64,000 nucleotides of DNA from contig NC_134440.1 of the NCBI RefSeq assembly GCF_030867145.1, positions 1,612,001 through 1,676,000 of the forward strand, given 5' to 3'. This document shows positions 24,201-33,195 of this stretch, one piece after another. The stretch comes from Opisthocomus hoazin. Its lineage: Eukaryota > Chordata > Aves > Opisthocomiformes > Opisthocomidae. Each line of letters begins with the position of its first letter. Position 1 is the stretch's first letter. A program made the translations under genes and the position numbers. Below the pieces are notes generated by a model. It worked only from the letters and a program-made list of their open reading frames with translations. It searched no databases and was not told the origin of the DNA.

Positions 24201-27200
24201 TATTTCAGTGCTTAAACCAGGTTTTGATCCCAAGTGCCTCTTCTGCAAGTGAAAAGTGAGTTTTTGCTTCATTTCAGCTTATTCAGCTGAATAGTTGAAT
24301 TCAGTGATTGGTTCAGATGGAATCAGGGAACTGATTGGGAGCTGAAAAAAAAAATTTATCAATACAGAAGAGGCCTCAAGGCTTAAAAAAAGCAGCCAGT
24401 GCAATTTACTAACCACTTATATTGCTTGAATATTTCTTGTATTTCATAAACCAGTTAGTTCTAAACATAGAACATAGTTTGTTCACTGCCCCCCCCCTTT
24501 CTTTCTGCTCTTACGGTTCATTATGTTAATTTTATTTAAGTAATTAAAACAATTTCAGAATGCTAGTTTGGTGCATGTGCAGCCGGATGCAGGCCTTGTT
24601 CCAGCCAGAGCCTGGCACAGAACAGGTATTAATGAGAAAAAAGAAAATCAATATTCACTTAGTAAAGAAATGCATTGGTTCCTGCATCTTTAAATGGGGA
24701 CAGGGTGAAGACAGGACCAGGAATGCCATGAAATTAGGCAATTCCTCTTTTATGCAACAGCAATAATCAGCTTTTTTGTGGAGAAAACTAAGAGAAGGTT
24801 TAGCTAGGCATGAACTTTTCAGAGTTCTCAGATTCTCCAGCTGAGACCTGGGCCAAACTGGCTTACTGACTCAGCCATTTGTGTACAAGGCAGGTTACTT
24901 GAGTGGTGTGTATTTGTGCTGCAGAGCAGACAGTGGGATACGGTTGTAGTTAATGTAAGGATTTGTGTTTTTCTTGGGTTTTGCCATGTGCCACCCCCCG
25001 TCTCCTCCTGTGGAACTGTACAGTTTGCAGAGAGCTGTGCCTGTGCCTACTCTGCTCTTCTTGCTTTGACGGTGGAGACAAGGCTTATGAAGGGGTTAGA
25101 TAATTTTGCATCCAGAACTAAGTCTTTGTTGCCACTGCACTCAGAGTGCAGTCGGATTTAATCTTATGCTCCAGAGCACCAACTGATGGCCAAACAGGAC
25201 TAGAAGGATTTTTTTTTTGTTCTTCCTCCTAACCCTCCTCCCAGTGTCCTGCACTTCCTCACCCCCCTCTTCTTCTTTCATTGTGCATCTCTGCCTAGTC
25301 AGGTGTGTTACAGGATCACAAGGAGTTGCTATCGCCCAACTCTTTTCAGTGGTGCCCAGTGACAGGACAAGGGGCAATGGGCACAAACTGAGGCACAGGA
25401 AGTTCCATCTGAACATGAGGAAGAACTTCTTCCCTCTGAGGGTGACGGAGCCCTGGCCCAGGCTGCCCAGGGAGGTTGTGGAGTCTCCTTCTCTGGAGAT
25501 ATTCATGACCCGCCTGGACAAGGTCCTGTGCAGCCTGCTGTAGGTGACCCTGCTTCAGCAGGAGGGTTGGACTAGATGACACACAGAGGTCCCTTCCAAC
25601 CCCTACTATTCTGTGATTCTGTGATTCTCTGAACCCCAGGGCACAGGCCTCTGCCAAAGGAAGGACTGAGCTCGGTGGGTGGTGGGGCAGACATCAGGCA
25701 GCAAAGCATGCCATGAGAGCTGCGCCTGGATGAACACCTGGTTGTATGGCAGGGTGCATGTGCCAGAACGAGCTCCACATGTCTCCCAGCATTACAGTCT
25801 GCTTGTTCAGGCAGGGCAAAAGGAGAGGGATTTGGACCCCATTCCTCAAGGCAAAGCTGTGTTATGGAATACCTGCCACTGTCCCAAGATTAGTGGCGGT
25901 GCTCAGAGAAGGGGCTGTGGCTGGGAGGAGACGTGGTTGGTGTGCCGGATGGAGCTGTGGGGCCTGTAGTGATGCTGCTGGGTGCCAGGAGCACACCCCT
26001 TTCCCTGCTCCCCCCCGCCTTCCCCAGCTGCAGCAGCTCTCTGAGCAGGAAGGGCCCATCCCGATGGCCTGGCACATGACTGGGTGAGTGAAGACCCCTC
26101 AAGGCTGGTGGCATGCAGAGACGGTGAGGGTGGGCGGAGGGCTGCCCGCCTATGGCCCTGGCTTTGCAGAGCACACCCGCCTAGCCGTGTGCCACGGCTA
26201 CGGGGCAGGAAGCTGTGCTCAGCTAATGGCTTCCACGCATGGCTTGGTCCAGGCCGCCGACCTGCCTCGGCGGGGGCAGCCCCTGCGTGAGGATGTGACC
26301 ACAGGGAGCTCCAGGTCCACCTCGGGGGCCCCCGGGCGCGGGGCTTCAGAGGCCCCCGTCGAGGCCGCCCGCCCCGGCAGGTCCCGCCGAGTCGCGGGAA
26401 GCTCTGGGGCGGGCAGCGAGAGCCCGGCGACCCCCCGTGGCGGCTGCGGGAGAGGGCGAGGCCGCAGCTCCAGCCCGTCCCCGGCCACAGGCAGCGGCGG
26501 GGGAAGGTGGAGGCCGAGCTGGCCTGCGCGGCCTCCCGGAGCTCTGCCCGCGGCTGCGGTGGGGCCCTGATGGCCGAAGGCCCCCAGCACTGCGAGGCCC
26601 TGAGTGGAGTGAGACCTCCTGGGCAGCGCAAGCCCCCAGGTGGCACGAAGCCCTGGGCAGCATGGGGCCCTGACTGCATGGTCCTGCCTTGCAGCTGATG
26701 CAGCAGCAGACGACGGTTCTCTCAACCTCCCACGGCAGCTACCTGAGCCCAGGCGTCGCCTTTTCCCCTTGCCACATCCAACAGATCGGTGCCGTCAGTC
26801 TCAACGGGCTGCCAGCCACTCCTATTGCACCAACATCAGGTGAGGGCCTGGTGTGGGCCAGGATGCAGCAAGTCCTTCACTACCCCAGCACTCAGCACGG
26901 TGCCCATACAGGTAAAACAGTTCCCTCTGGGCACGGCATCAGGATTAGGCCACTCTTTTCTAACCGTGCAGCCTCTGAGGACAGCAGGCCCTAGTTCTGC
27001 GCAAATTTCAGCAACATCCTTGACACCCTTACCCGTTGAACACACATTCTGTTGCCCTACTGCTGTTCCTCTCTGCTGCAGTTTTCCCCTTTGATGTAGT
27101 AAAGACCAGGTTCCCAGGATTGCACCTCACTCCAAGTACAGTAGTGCTATTATTCATTATCACCATCCCACAGTAATAATATCAGCAATAATGCATATTG

Positions 27201-29956
27201 GGTTTGAACACCTGTCAAGAACAGGGCTGTATCATGCTACGTGCTGTACAAACCTGAATTAAAAATGTTCCATCCCAAAGCTCTGACAGCAGGCAGGCCT
27301 AGCAATGCTGTGCATGCTCTTCTCACTAGCGCTGCCTCTAATTTTGTGAAGGCTCCAGCACTAGTGTCTGTCACCTTCACATGCCAACTAGGAAGAGAGA
27401 ATAGGTTCATACATGGCAGTCTTGCCAGGCAGATGGTAGGAGGGAGCGTGGGCCTTGCATGACCTCAACTTTCATGAGATGTCCTCTCTTCTTGCTCTAC
27501 AGGGCTACATTCACCGCCTCTCCTGGGAACAGCAGCCATGCCAGGACTGGTGGCACCCATTTCAAATGGATTCACTGGAGTGATACCATTCCCAAATGGG
27601 CATCCAGCCTTGGAAACAGTTTACACCAATGGCCTTGTGCCATACTCAGGTATGGAGAATAGGAAAAAAAAAACATCGAGAGACCTCAGGAACTGCAGTT
27701 AGCTCCTCTTTTTTGAGTTCCCCCCACAAAACACTTTTTCTAGCTCCCTACCAGCCAGGCACTGGGACTCACTTAGCAGGGGGGTGGGGGGAGAGAGAGA
27801 GAGAGAACACGAGTGATTCCATTTGGCGTGCTTCTGATTATGTTCTTTTCTGCAGCCCAGAATCCTTCAGTAGCAGAGACTTTGCACCCAGCCTTCACAG
27901 GAGTTCAGCAGTATGCAGGTACCAGCTTCCCTTGTCTCCCTCAGGCCCTTGTGTGGCTGACCAGATCCTCAGGTAAACAGTTTGTTCCGTCTTCTTGGAA
28001 TACAGCGGTGTATCCAAACAACACCATCACCCCCATTGCTCAGAGCATCCCTCAGCCACCTCCCATCCTGCAGCAGCAGCAACGAGAAGGTGAGGATCAG
28101 GGTGGGAATGTGTGTGTCCAGTGGCGGGGGGAGGGGATTGTGTGGGATTGTTTGGGTTGGAAGGGACCTTTAAAGGTCGTCTAGTCCAGCATCACCACCC
28201 TCACCCCCCCCGCCATGAGAGCGGACATTTTCAACTAGATCAGGTTGCTCTGACCTCCGTCCAACCTGACCTTGAATGTTTCTAGGGATGGGGCATCTCC
28301 AACCTCTCTGGGCAACCTGTTCCAGTGTTTCACCACCCTCACTCTAAAAAATTTCTTCCTTACATCTAGTCTAAATCTACCCTCTTTTAGTTTAAAACCA
28401 TTACCCCTTATCCTATCGCAACAAGCCCTGCTAAAAAGTTTGTCCCCATCTTTCTTATAAGCTCCCGTTAAGTACTGAAAGGCTGCACTAAAGTCTCCGC
28501 AGAGCCTTCTCTCCCCAGCTCTCAACCCCAACTCTCTCAGCCTTTCTTCACAGGAGAGGTGTTCCATCCCTCTGGTCATTTTTGTGTAGCTTGTCTTCTG
28601 GACCACAGAACAATGGAGAGGAGACAGTACTAATCTTTGTCCACTCTAATCTTTAATATTGGAGCGGGGTTATGGAACCAACCATGTCTCTGCAGTGAGT
28701 AGACTGAAGAGTTCAGAGGATGCTTGTCATGCAGACTTTCTGAGCTCATCCTTGGCCAGATGCTGCCAAGTACAAAGGGGTCAGCAAGCATTAGAACTCC
28801 AAGCCTTGACATCAAAGAGTATAGTCAGCACCTTCCCTATGCAGGCAGGGGGTAAAAAAGCACTTCCTCGCCATCTTTACTGATGCCAGAACCACACTGG
28901 TACCAGTCAAACCAGCCTCTCCAAACTACTGTCCTCTCTCTTCAGCTTTCCTAGTTTCATGAGTTTGTTTTTCAGCTTGTTTTGAAACTGGTCTAGACAG
29001 AATTTGGAGGCAAAGGCATTCTCTGTTTGCTCCTGCTTTGTACAGCAGGTGTCAGTGAGGGAACAGCGCCTTGTGCTCATCAGACCAACAGGGAGCAAGT
29101 GAAGGAGTGGGCAGGACCAGGTCAGCCTGTAAATTGGATGTGTGGCAATCCAGGAGATTTCCAGATGGGGCTGTGGCTTGTGGGCTGAGGGCAACCACTG
29201 CATAGCTGTGGGCAAGGAACACTAGAGCAGCAGCTTTCACATAGCAGTGTCGGCTAATTTCCTTCCAGCAAAACAGCACCCACTCACAGAGTTGTTGTGT
29301 CCAGCACACCACATGGGAACTGGGCAAGCTGTGAAAGTGAATCTGCTCTCCAGAAACTCTAGCTCTGCGTATTGCCTCCCAGCTGCTCTTAGAGAGTCCT
29401 CAGAACCCTTTGTGGACCAGTGACTGAGAGAGAGAAGCAAGGGGAGCTCCAGAAAGAAGGAGGCAGTGCTGGGGTTCTCCTCCAGTGCTGTGCTCTGAGT
29501 TGAGCCTGTTTTTCTTCCCCTTCCCTTTGGGGGCTCTCTGTTTTGTCCCTCCCCATTGTCCCCATGCCTGCAGGTCCTGAAGGCTGCAATCTCTTCATCT
29601 ACCATCTCCCTCAGGAGTTTGGAGACAATGAGTTGATGCAGATGTTCCTGCCCTTTGGCAATATAATTTCCTCCAAGGTATTCATGGATCGTGCCACCAA
29701 CCAGAGCAAGTGTTTTGGTGAGTGCTGATGCCAGCAGGCAAGGGAAGCATGATGGATAATGAGGACACTCATGCATTGGGCATGGCACCAACAGTGCCAT
29801 TATTATCCATGTCTGTCCTGTCCTTCAGGTTTTGTAAGCTTTGACAACCCATCCAGTGCACAGACTGCTATCCAGGCCATGAATGGCTTCCAGATTGGCA
29901 TGAAACGTTTGAAGGTCCAGTTAAAACGACCCAAGGATGCTAATCATCCCTACTGA
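12164..29956 (+). CDS. CELF5: CELF5, CUGBP Elav-like RNA-binding protein (3' ten coding exons)
   Basis: CELF proteins bind GU-rich RNA to control alternative splicing, translation and mRNA decay; CELF5 is mainly neuronal (family knowledge). Ten exons join in frame: 12164-12212, 19563-19691, 20290-20369, 21372-21518, 26695-26839, 27503-27649, 27856-27918, 28006-28089, 29574-29717 and 29829-29956. They total 1116 bp, 371 residues plus stop. RRM2 has RNP2 LFVGML and RNP1 KGCAFVKF; RRM3 has LFIYHL and KCFGFVSF; the protein ends [10 protein letters not shown], the CELF C-terminus. The linker ([44 protein letters not shown]) matches CELF5 better than CELF3, 4 or 6. Human CELF5 is about 485 residues, so roughly 114 N-terminal residues (most of RRM1) lie upstream. 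All introns are GT..AG. The paralogue call rests on linker similarity recalled from memory. Confidence 0.95.
13931..13955 (+). repeat. Poly(A) run, 25 nt
   Basis: Uninterrupted A run after GGGTCTCTC. CR1 elements do not end in poly(A), so this is a plain homopolymer or the tail of an unrecognised retroposed sequence. I could not identify a source upstream. Confidence 0.8.
17726..17776. repeat. Inverted repeat, 14-nt perfect arms
   Basis: Arms AGATGCAACACTTT (17726-17739) and its exact complement (17763-17776) flank a 23-nt loop. Function unknown. Confidence 0.75.
19563..19691 (+). CDS. CELF5: CELF5 exon: first half of RRM2 (129 nt)
   Basis: Enters in phase 1 after TGCTCTTAG. It encodes [13 protein letters not shown] (RNP2 LFVGML), then [15 protein letters not shown] and PDGNSKG, leaving at GTGTGA. 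RRM2 of CELF proteins is the main contact with UGU-type sites together with RRM1. Confidence 0.96.
19692..20289 (+). other. CELF5 intron inside RRM2
   Basis: Short intron with no repeats recognised. A Rbfox-type TGCATG lies at 20214-20219, about 70 nt before the next exon, inside the near-palindrome CTTGCATGATGATGCAAG. Confidence 0.6.
20290..20369 (+). CDS. CELF5: CELF5 exon: RNP1 of RRM2 (80 nt)
   Basis: Encodes [16 protein letters not shown] then [10 protein letters not shown], containing the aromatic RNP1 residues. It ends on a codon boundary at donor GTGAGT. The 80-nt length is typical of CELF genes. Confidence 0.96.
20370..21371 (+). other. CELF5 intron with long polypyrimidine tract
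   Basis: No exon or repeat recognised. The last 135 nt are strongly C/T-rich, with repeated CTCTCT and TCTGTC units just before the acceptor. Confidence 0.65.
21372..21518 (+). CDS. CELF5: CELF5 exon: end of RRM2 and linker start (147 nt)
   Basis: 49 complete codons: [31 protein letters not shown], then [11 protein letters not shown]. Its acceptor follows an unusually long pyrimidine-rich tract (about 21237-21371). It is phase 0 at both ends, so skipping would keep the frame but remove the last strand of RRM2. Confidence 0.95.
22422..22441 (+). repeat. G-tract, G-quadruplex-prone
   Basis: TG10TG8-type run on the plus (transcribed) strand. Low complexity; such runs are also prone to assembly error. 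Confidence 0.7.
25337..25631 (+). mobile_element. CR1 LINE 3' fragment
   Basis: Aligns base for base with 10703-10995 with about ten differences, including the residues [21 protein letters not shown] and the ATTCTGTG tail. It is the same subfamily, more heavily 5'-truncated. Confidence 0.93.
26240..26600. promoter_or_regulatory. Intragenic CpG island in CELF5
   Basis: Dense CpG (GGCGCGGGG, GTCGAGGCCGCCCG, GAGTCGCGGG) with an SP1-like GGGGCGGGC near 26405, ending about 95 bp before the linker exon at 26695. GC-rich ORFs run through on both strands, as expected of such composition. It could be an internal or antisense promoter, or just a GC-rich exon flank. No TATA box or recognisable first exon was seen. 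Confidence 0.55.
26695..26839 (+). CDS. CELF5: CELF5 linker exon (145 nt)
   Basis: Encodes [38 protein letters not shown] and ATPIAPTS, part of the divergent linker. It begins right after a strong intragenic CpG island (about 26240-26600). Acceptor TGCCTTGCAG, donor GTGAGG. Confidence 0.94.
26840..27502 (+). other. CELF5 intron
   Basis: No exon. The AT-rich part near 27120-27270 has a faint look of a very old interspersed repeat (TGCTACGTGCTGTACAAAC), but I cannot name a family. Confidence 0.55.
27503..27649 (+). CDS. CELF5: CELF5 linker exon (147 nt)
   Basis: Encodes [33 protein letters not shown] and [11 protein letters not shown]. It is phase 1 in and out, so it is a cassette that could be skipped without a frameshift. 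Acceptor GCTCTACAG, donor GTATGG. Confidence 0.94.
27790..27806 (+). repeat. (GA)n microsatellite
   Basis: Short perfect GA repeat, about eight units, in the 206-nt CELF5 intron 27650-27855. Confidence 0.8.
27856..27918 (+). CDS. CELF5: CELF5 linker exon (63 nt)
   Basis: Encodes [20 protein letters not shown] plus A. It is phase 1 in and out, and is separated from the next exon by an 87-nt intron that has no in-frame stop. Confidence 0.92.
27919..28005 (+). other. 87-nt CELF5 intron without in-frame stop (exitron candidate)
   Basis: GTACCAGC...AATACAG. Its length is a multiple of three, and read in the flanking phase it has no stop, adding 29 residues (begins [14 protein letters not shown]). 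It also holds CTCAG at 27972 directly followed by GTAAAC, and another CAG at 27944. Retention would lengthen the linker just before the QQQQ motif. Confidence 0.6.
28006..28089 (+). CDS. CELF5: CELF5 linker exon (84 nt)
   Basis: Encodes [17 protein letters not shown] then [12 protein letters not shown], the proline and glutamine-rich segment that precedes RRM3 in CELF5. Acceptor GAATACAG, donor GTGAGG. Confidence 0.93.
28090..29573 (+). other. CELF5 intron before RRM3
   Basis: Contains an antisense CR1 copy (28149-28590). The remainder shows no exon or other repeat. Minus-strand ORFs overlapping the RRM3 exon are antisense shadows. Confidence 0.65.
28149..28590 (-). mobile_element. CR1 LINE 3' fragment, antisense
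   Basis: Read on the minus strand it gives [46 protein letters not shown] and LETFKVRL. It ends with the CR1 TTGGAAGGGACCTTTAAAGG block. No ATTCT tail remains at 28149, and divergence marks it as older than the copies at 10 and 25 kb. Confidence 0.92.
29574..29717 (+). CDS. CELF5: CELF5 exon: first part of RRM3 (144 nt)
   Basis: Encodes [20 protein letters not shown] (RNP2 LFIYHL), then [18 protein letters not shown] and RATNQSKCF. This is the most conserved CELF region. Confidence 0.97.
29829..29956 (+). CDS. CELF5: CELF5 terminal coding exon
   Basis: Encodes [40 protein letters not shown] and PY, then TGA at 29954-29956. It completes RNP1 of RRM3 and the C-terminus. The preceding intron is only 111 nt and would stop translation if retained. 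Confidence 0.97.
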
Positions 29957-30359
29957 CAGCAGCAAGCAAGCAGGAGTCACTTCTGCAGCACAGGTAAAGC
30001 TGGCACCATCAATGCACAGTTCCTACACAGTGCTGGCCAGTGCCAGGGGGCAGCAAGGTCTGGCTGCTCCCTACAGGGTGGGAAGCCAGGAGCTGAATGC
30101 AGTAACACAGCTAGCAAGGCAGAGGCCTTGCCTGCCAGGGTCCAGCCCCAGCACCTGAGCAAGGTGACCAAGGCAGGCCTGGAGATGATGGGTCAGGTTC
30201 AACCAGGAGTCTAGATCATCAGGCAAGTTTGGGGCAATGAGGCAGGCCCAAGGCCAAGCCAGAGAGTCAATCTGTAGGTCAAGATCAGGATCAGGTCTGG
30301 TGAAGGTAAACGGGGTCAGACATAGTCCAGTGATTGCCAAGCAGATCTATAATGAGAAT

Positions 30360-30365
30360 AATAAA
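30360..30365 (+). terminator. Possible proximal CELF5 poly(A) signal
   Basis: AATAAA about 400 nt after the stop codon. Its use would drop the GU-rich and Pumilio motifs from the 3' UTR. Usage cannot be judged from sequence. Confidence 0.3.
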
Positions 30366-31468
30366 CAGCTCTGACATCAAGATGGAAAGACAATGCAAGG
30401 GTTGGAGACCAGATAAGAAGATCCATGGACAGGACAAGTCCATGGACAGGTGGAGACTGACATTTCTGCAATGTAGATCAGACAAGGACTGAAGGCACAG
30501 GCCTGAGGTGTAATGAGACTCCCAGGCACATGCGCAGAGGGTGTGACAGAAGGTGCAGGCGAGGCTGGTCAGGGCCATTAAGGCCCGTTAGTGTACTCAG
30601 GGCCCTGACGGGTAGATGGGTGGTTCAGATTACCTGCCTGTGGTCTAAGCAAGCTTTCAGTCTACTTTCTGTCTGCTCCCAAAAAACATCTTCCTGAAAA
30701 GGTTTTAAAACCCAAGTTCTGTTTTCAGTTGTTACATGTGCCCCAAAATTAGTCTGCAGAGAATGCCTTCCAGGGTAAGAAGGGACAATCCCATGATTCA
30801 CAAGGATCCCAGAAAAGCAGAGAGAAGGTGAGACCCTGAAGGCCACAGAAGGGCTGCCTGACATGAGAGCTGGCTGTCAAAGAGCTAGCTCCTACCAGTC
30901 AACAGACTGGGAGCAAGGGAGGGCTGATCTTGGTCCCTGCTAATTGGGGTCGTCTTCGTCCACATTTAAGCAACAGCAACTGAAAGCCTGAGGTTTGCAT
31001 AGATGTCCTTCTAATCTCCCAACTCCCTCCCTCCTCCCTTTCTATTCAGGTGAAGGGAAAGTCCAGAGGAAGAATTTCTGCTTCAGGTTGATTTACAGAG
31101 AGGCCAGTAAATTTATCAACTCTTTTGACACCACCCCTTTCCTTCCTCTGCTCCCCACCTACCTACCCCATCCTCCTTCTGCCCTCCTCCCAAAAGCATA
31201 CAATTAAAGAGAAGGCTCAGTATCCGCCCAGCAGGAAGATTCTTGCCACAACGGACTCGCATATTTGCTGCTAATGTGCATAGCAAAGGGACCAGAAAAC
31301 CAGCAGCCCCTGGGGACCCAAAGCTCTTCCTGTTGGGGTATGCCTGGAGTACATGGACCAAGAAAACCCACTGGTGTGTCTCTAGGTTACTGCAGTGATG
31401 TATGGAAACTTAGCTCCACCCATCCCTCCTTCCTGCCCGTCTCCTGGCCCTTTCATAGACAAATATAA

Positions 31469-31488
31469 ATATATATATATATATATAC
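31469..31488 (+). repeat. (AT)n microsatellite
   Basis: Perfect AT repeat, about nine units, in the inferred CELF5 3' UTR. Confidence 0.85.
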
Positions 31489-32530
31489 AGTCTCTATTTT
31501 TTTTTAAAGTGGCTCACAGGACCAAATTTTTCCATTCAGAGACTGACTCCTTGCAAGAGGGAGTGGAAGTTAAGGGTTTACCTTTGCAACAGTGTCTTCT
31601 CAGCAAGCACTGCAGATAGGCCTGAACATTTTGAGAGGACGCTTGGATGGACAGAGAGCAAGAGAGCGAGTGAGCGCATCTCTGCTCAACATTAGCAAGA
31701 AGAAAGAGAACTACATACCTCCAGGATTAGGGCACAGCCAGCTGCTCAGCTCGAGTCACTCATCCACCAACCTTAGCACCAGCCTGGTTACGGATCTCAA
31801 GAGCTTACCTTTCCAAGGGCTTCTGCAGACAAAGCTCCTGGAATTTGGTGCCAAAGCCTAATCTGAGCACTCCTCGATTAGGCTGAAAGCAGAGGAAACC
31901 AGTCCCTTTACCTACAGGAACTGTACTTCCTCCCTACACATGGCACAGATTCGTATTTCATGGCTCTCCATGGTAACGGAGCATTTTCTTGATCAAGGCA
32001 AGAGAAGATGAGAGAGTCTGAACAGATGCAGTCTCCAAACCAGTGACAGAAGCCTCCCAGGGGCTACACACTGCCTCCCCTTGTCAGAATTAACCTAACG
32101 GTTAGCGGGCAGTTACGATTCCCAGACAAAACAGGACATTTTCTCCATCTGAATTTAGCAAGGGGACTCACCTCTTACACCCTCTGCAAAGCTCTCCCAA
32201 GCAGACACAAGGATAGTGTGATGAAAGAGGGTTACCATGCTGTTTTTTTCTCCACCACCCCACTCCAAGGGACAGATTATACATTATGCAGCATATATAT
32301 AGATACAGCTATATGCACATACACTTAAGCACAGAACATAGTTCAAAGCTTGATTTAACAAAGATCCTCTGGGGGTGTGGGTTGTGCCATACTGACAAGG
32401 CATATCCCTTTGACAACTTGAAACAATCTCTAAGTTTCTGCCAAAATAAGGAAAGAAAAACAAAACACCACAAACCTTCTGAATGATTAGTTTCAATATT
32501 CCAGCATTTGATAAGGTACCAAGAACATTT

Positions 32531-32582
32531 GCGTGCATATATGTGTGTGTCTGTGTGCGTGCGTGTCTGTGTGCGTGTGTCT
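32531..32582 (+). promoter_or_regulatory. GU-rich element in CELF5 3' UTR
   Basis: Alternating TGTG, GCGTG and TCTGTG units form a 50-nt GU-rich stretch with several UGUGUGU or UGUGUCUGUG cores. CELF proteins bind such elements (established for the family). Self-regulation is my inference. It may also simply be a microsatellite. Confidence 0.5.
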
Positions 32583-32835
32583 GCATTCAAACATGAACAG
32601 AGGGTTGGTGAAGAAAGGTTGATGGAATTTATACTGAAGCGAGATAATGGGGATTTCAGAGAACCTGAGCCAATTCTCATCCTCTTCCACTTTCCTTTTG
32701 TTCAGATGTTTGTGGCACAGTTCTTTAAGTACCTTCACATCTCCTCAACCAGCCCTCTGTATCTGATGCTGAGCGTTTATGAGAGATGGATGAAGGTGTG
32801 TGAGTTGTGTGTTTCTATAGTCCATGTTTACTTAT

Positions 32836-32843
32836 TGTAAATA
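32836..32843 (+). promoter_or_regulatory. Pumilio-type site UGUAAAUA
   Basis: Exact match to the PUM consensus UGUANAUA, about 330 nt before the distal poly(A) signal. An 8-mer can occur by chance. Confidence 0.35.
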
Positions 32844-33171
32844 CCATTTTTATACTTAACATCTATTATGTATGTGATTTGTATAATGTACTTTATTTCT
32901 GCTACAAGTAATTTCATGAACTTTAAACTTAATCTAATTTTGAACAAAAAAAAAAAAAAAAAAACCAGAACAAAACACAAAAACCAGACCAACAAATGCA
33001 AAATGCGAAAGAAAAGGACTTTGGAAATTCTACATCAAGCTGGTTTAAAACAAGGATTTACAGTTTCTTCCATCACAGTTACTGATGTGACTGTACAATG
33101 TTACAGGTGCGATACAAGCTTTGTCAATGTCAAATTCCTCACTCTGGTCAAAAAAAACCTTAAATTTATTT

Positions 33172-33177
33172 AATAAA
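33172..33177 (+). terminator. Poly(A) signal AATAAA, probable distal CELF5 end
   Basis: The context TTTATTTAATAAAAG is a canonical hexamer in AT-rich sequence. The adjoining TTTATT (33165-33170) is the same hexamer on the minus strand, so converging transcripts could both end here. Confidence 0.55.
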
Positions 33178-33195
33178 AGTTTTACTTGCTAAGTA

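Larger units (their letters stand above)
21519..26694 (+). other. CELF5 intron with AT-rich island, CR1 tail and CpG island
   Basis: Contents: a G-rich run (22422-22441), an AT-rich stretch (about 23945-24560) that contrasts with its GC-rich surroundings, a CR1 3' fragment (25337-25631) and a CpG island (about 26240-26600). No exon recognised. Confidence 0.65.
29957..33195 (+). other. CELF5: CELF5 3' UTR (inferred extent)
   Basis: No coding exon follows the CELF5 stop for over 5 kb on this strand. A sharp AATAAA at 33172-33177 sits in AT-rich DNA, so a UTR of about 3.2 kb is likely. A proximal AATAAA lies at 30360-30365. The region holds an (AT)n run at 31469-31488, a GU-rich stretch at 32531-32582, a Pumilio-type site at 32836-32843 and an A19 run at 32946-32964. 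The exact end needs RNA data. Confidence 0.6.

Noticed and set aside
25903-26679. 258-codon minus-strand ORF in the CELF5 intron
   Set aside because: GC-driven composition with no recognisable motif; overlapping plus-strand frames are open too, as expected in a CpG island.
27120-27270. Faint ancient interspersed repeat
   Set aside because: TGCTACGTGCTGTACAAAC resembles the end of an old amniote repeat I cannot name; not enough to call.
29237-29800. 187-codon minus-strand ORF
   Set aside because: Antisense to the CELF5 RRM3 exon and its intron.
32946-32964. A19 run read as the end of the CELF5 mRNA
   Set aside because: It is genomic and not preceded by a poly(A) signal within 30 nt; the AATAAA at 33172 is the better end.
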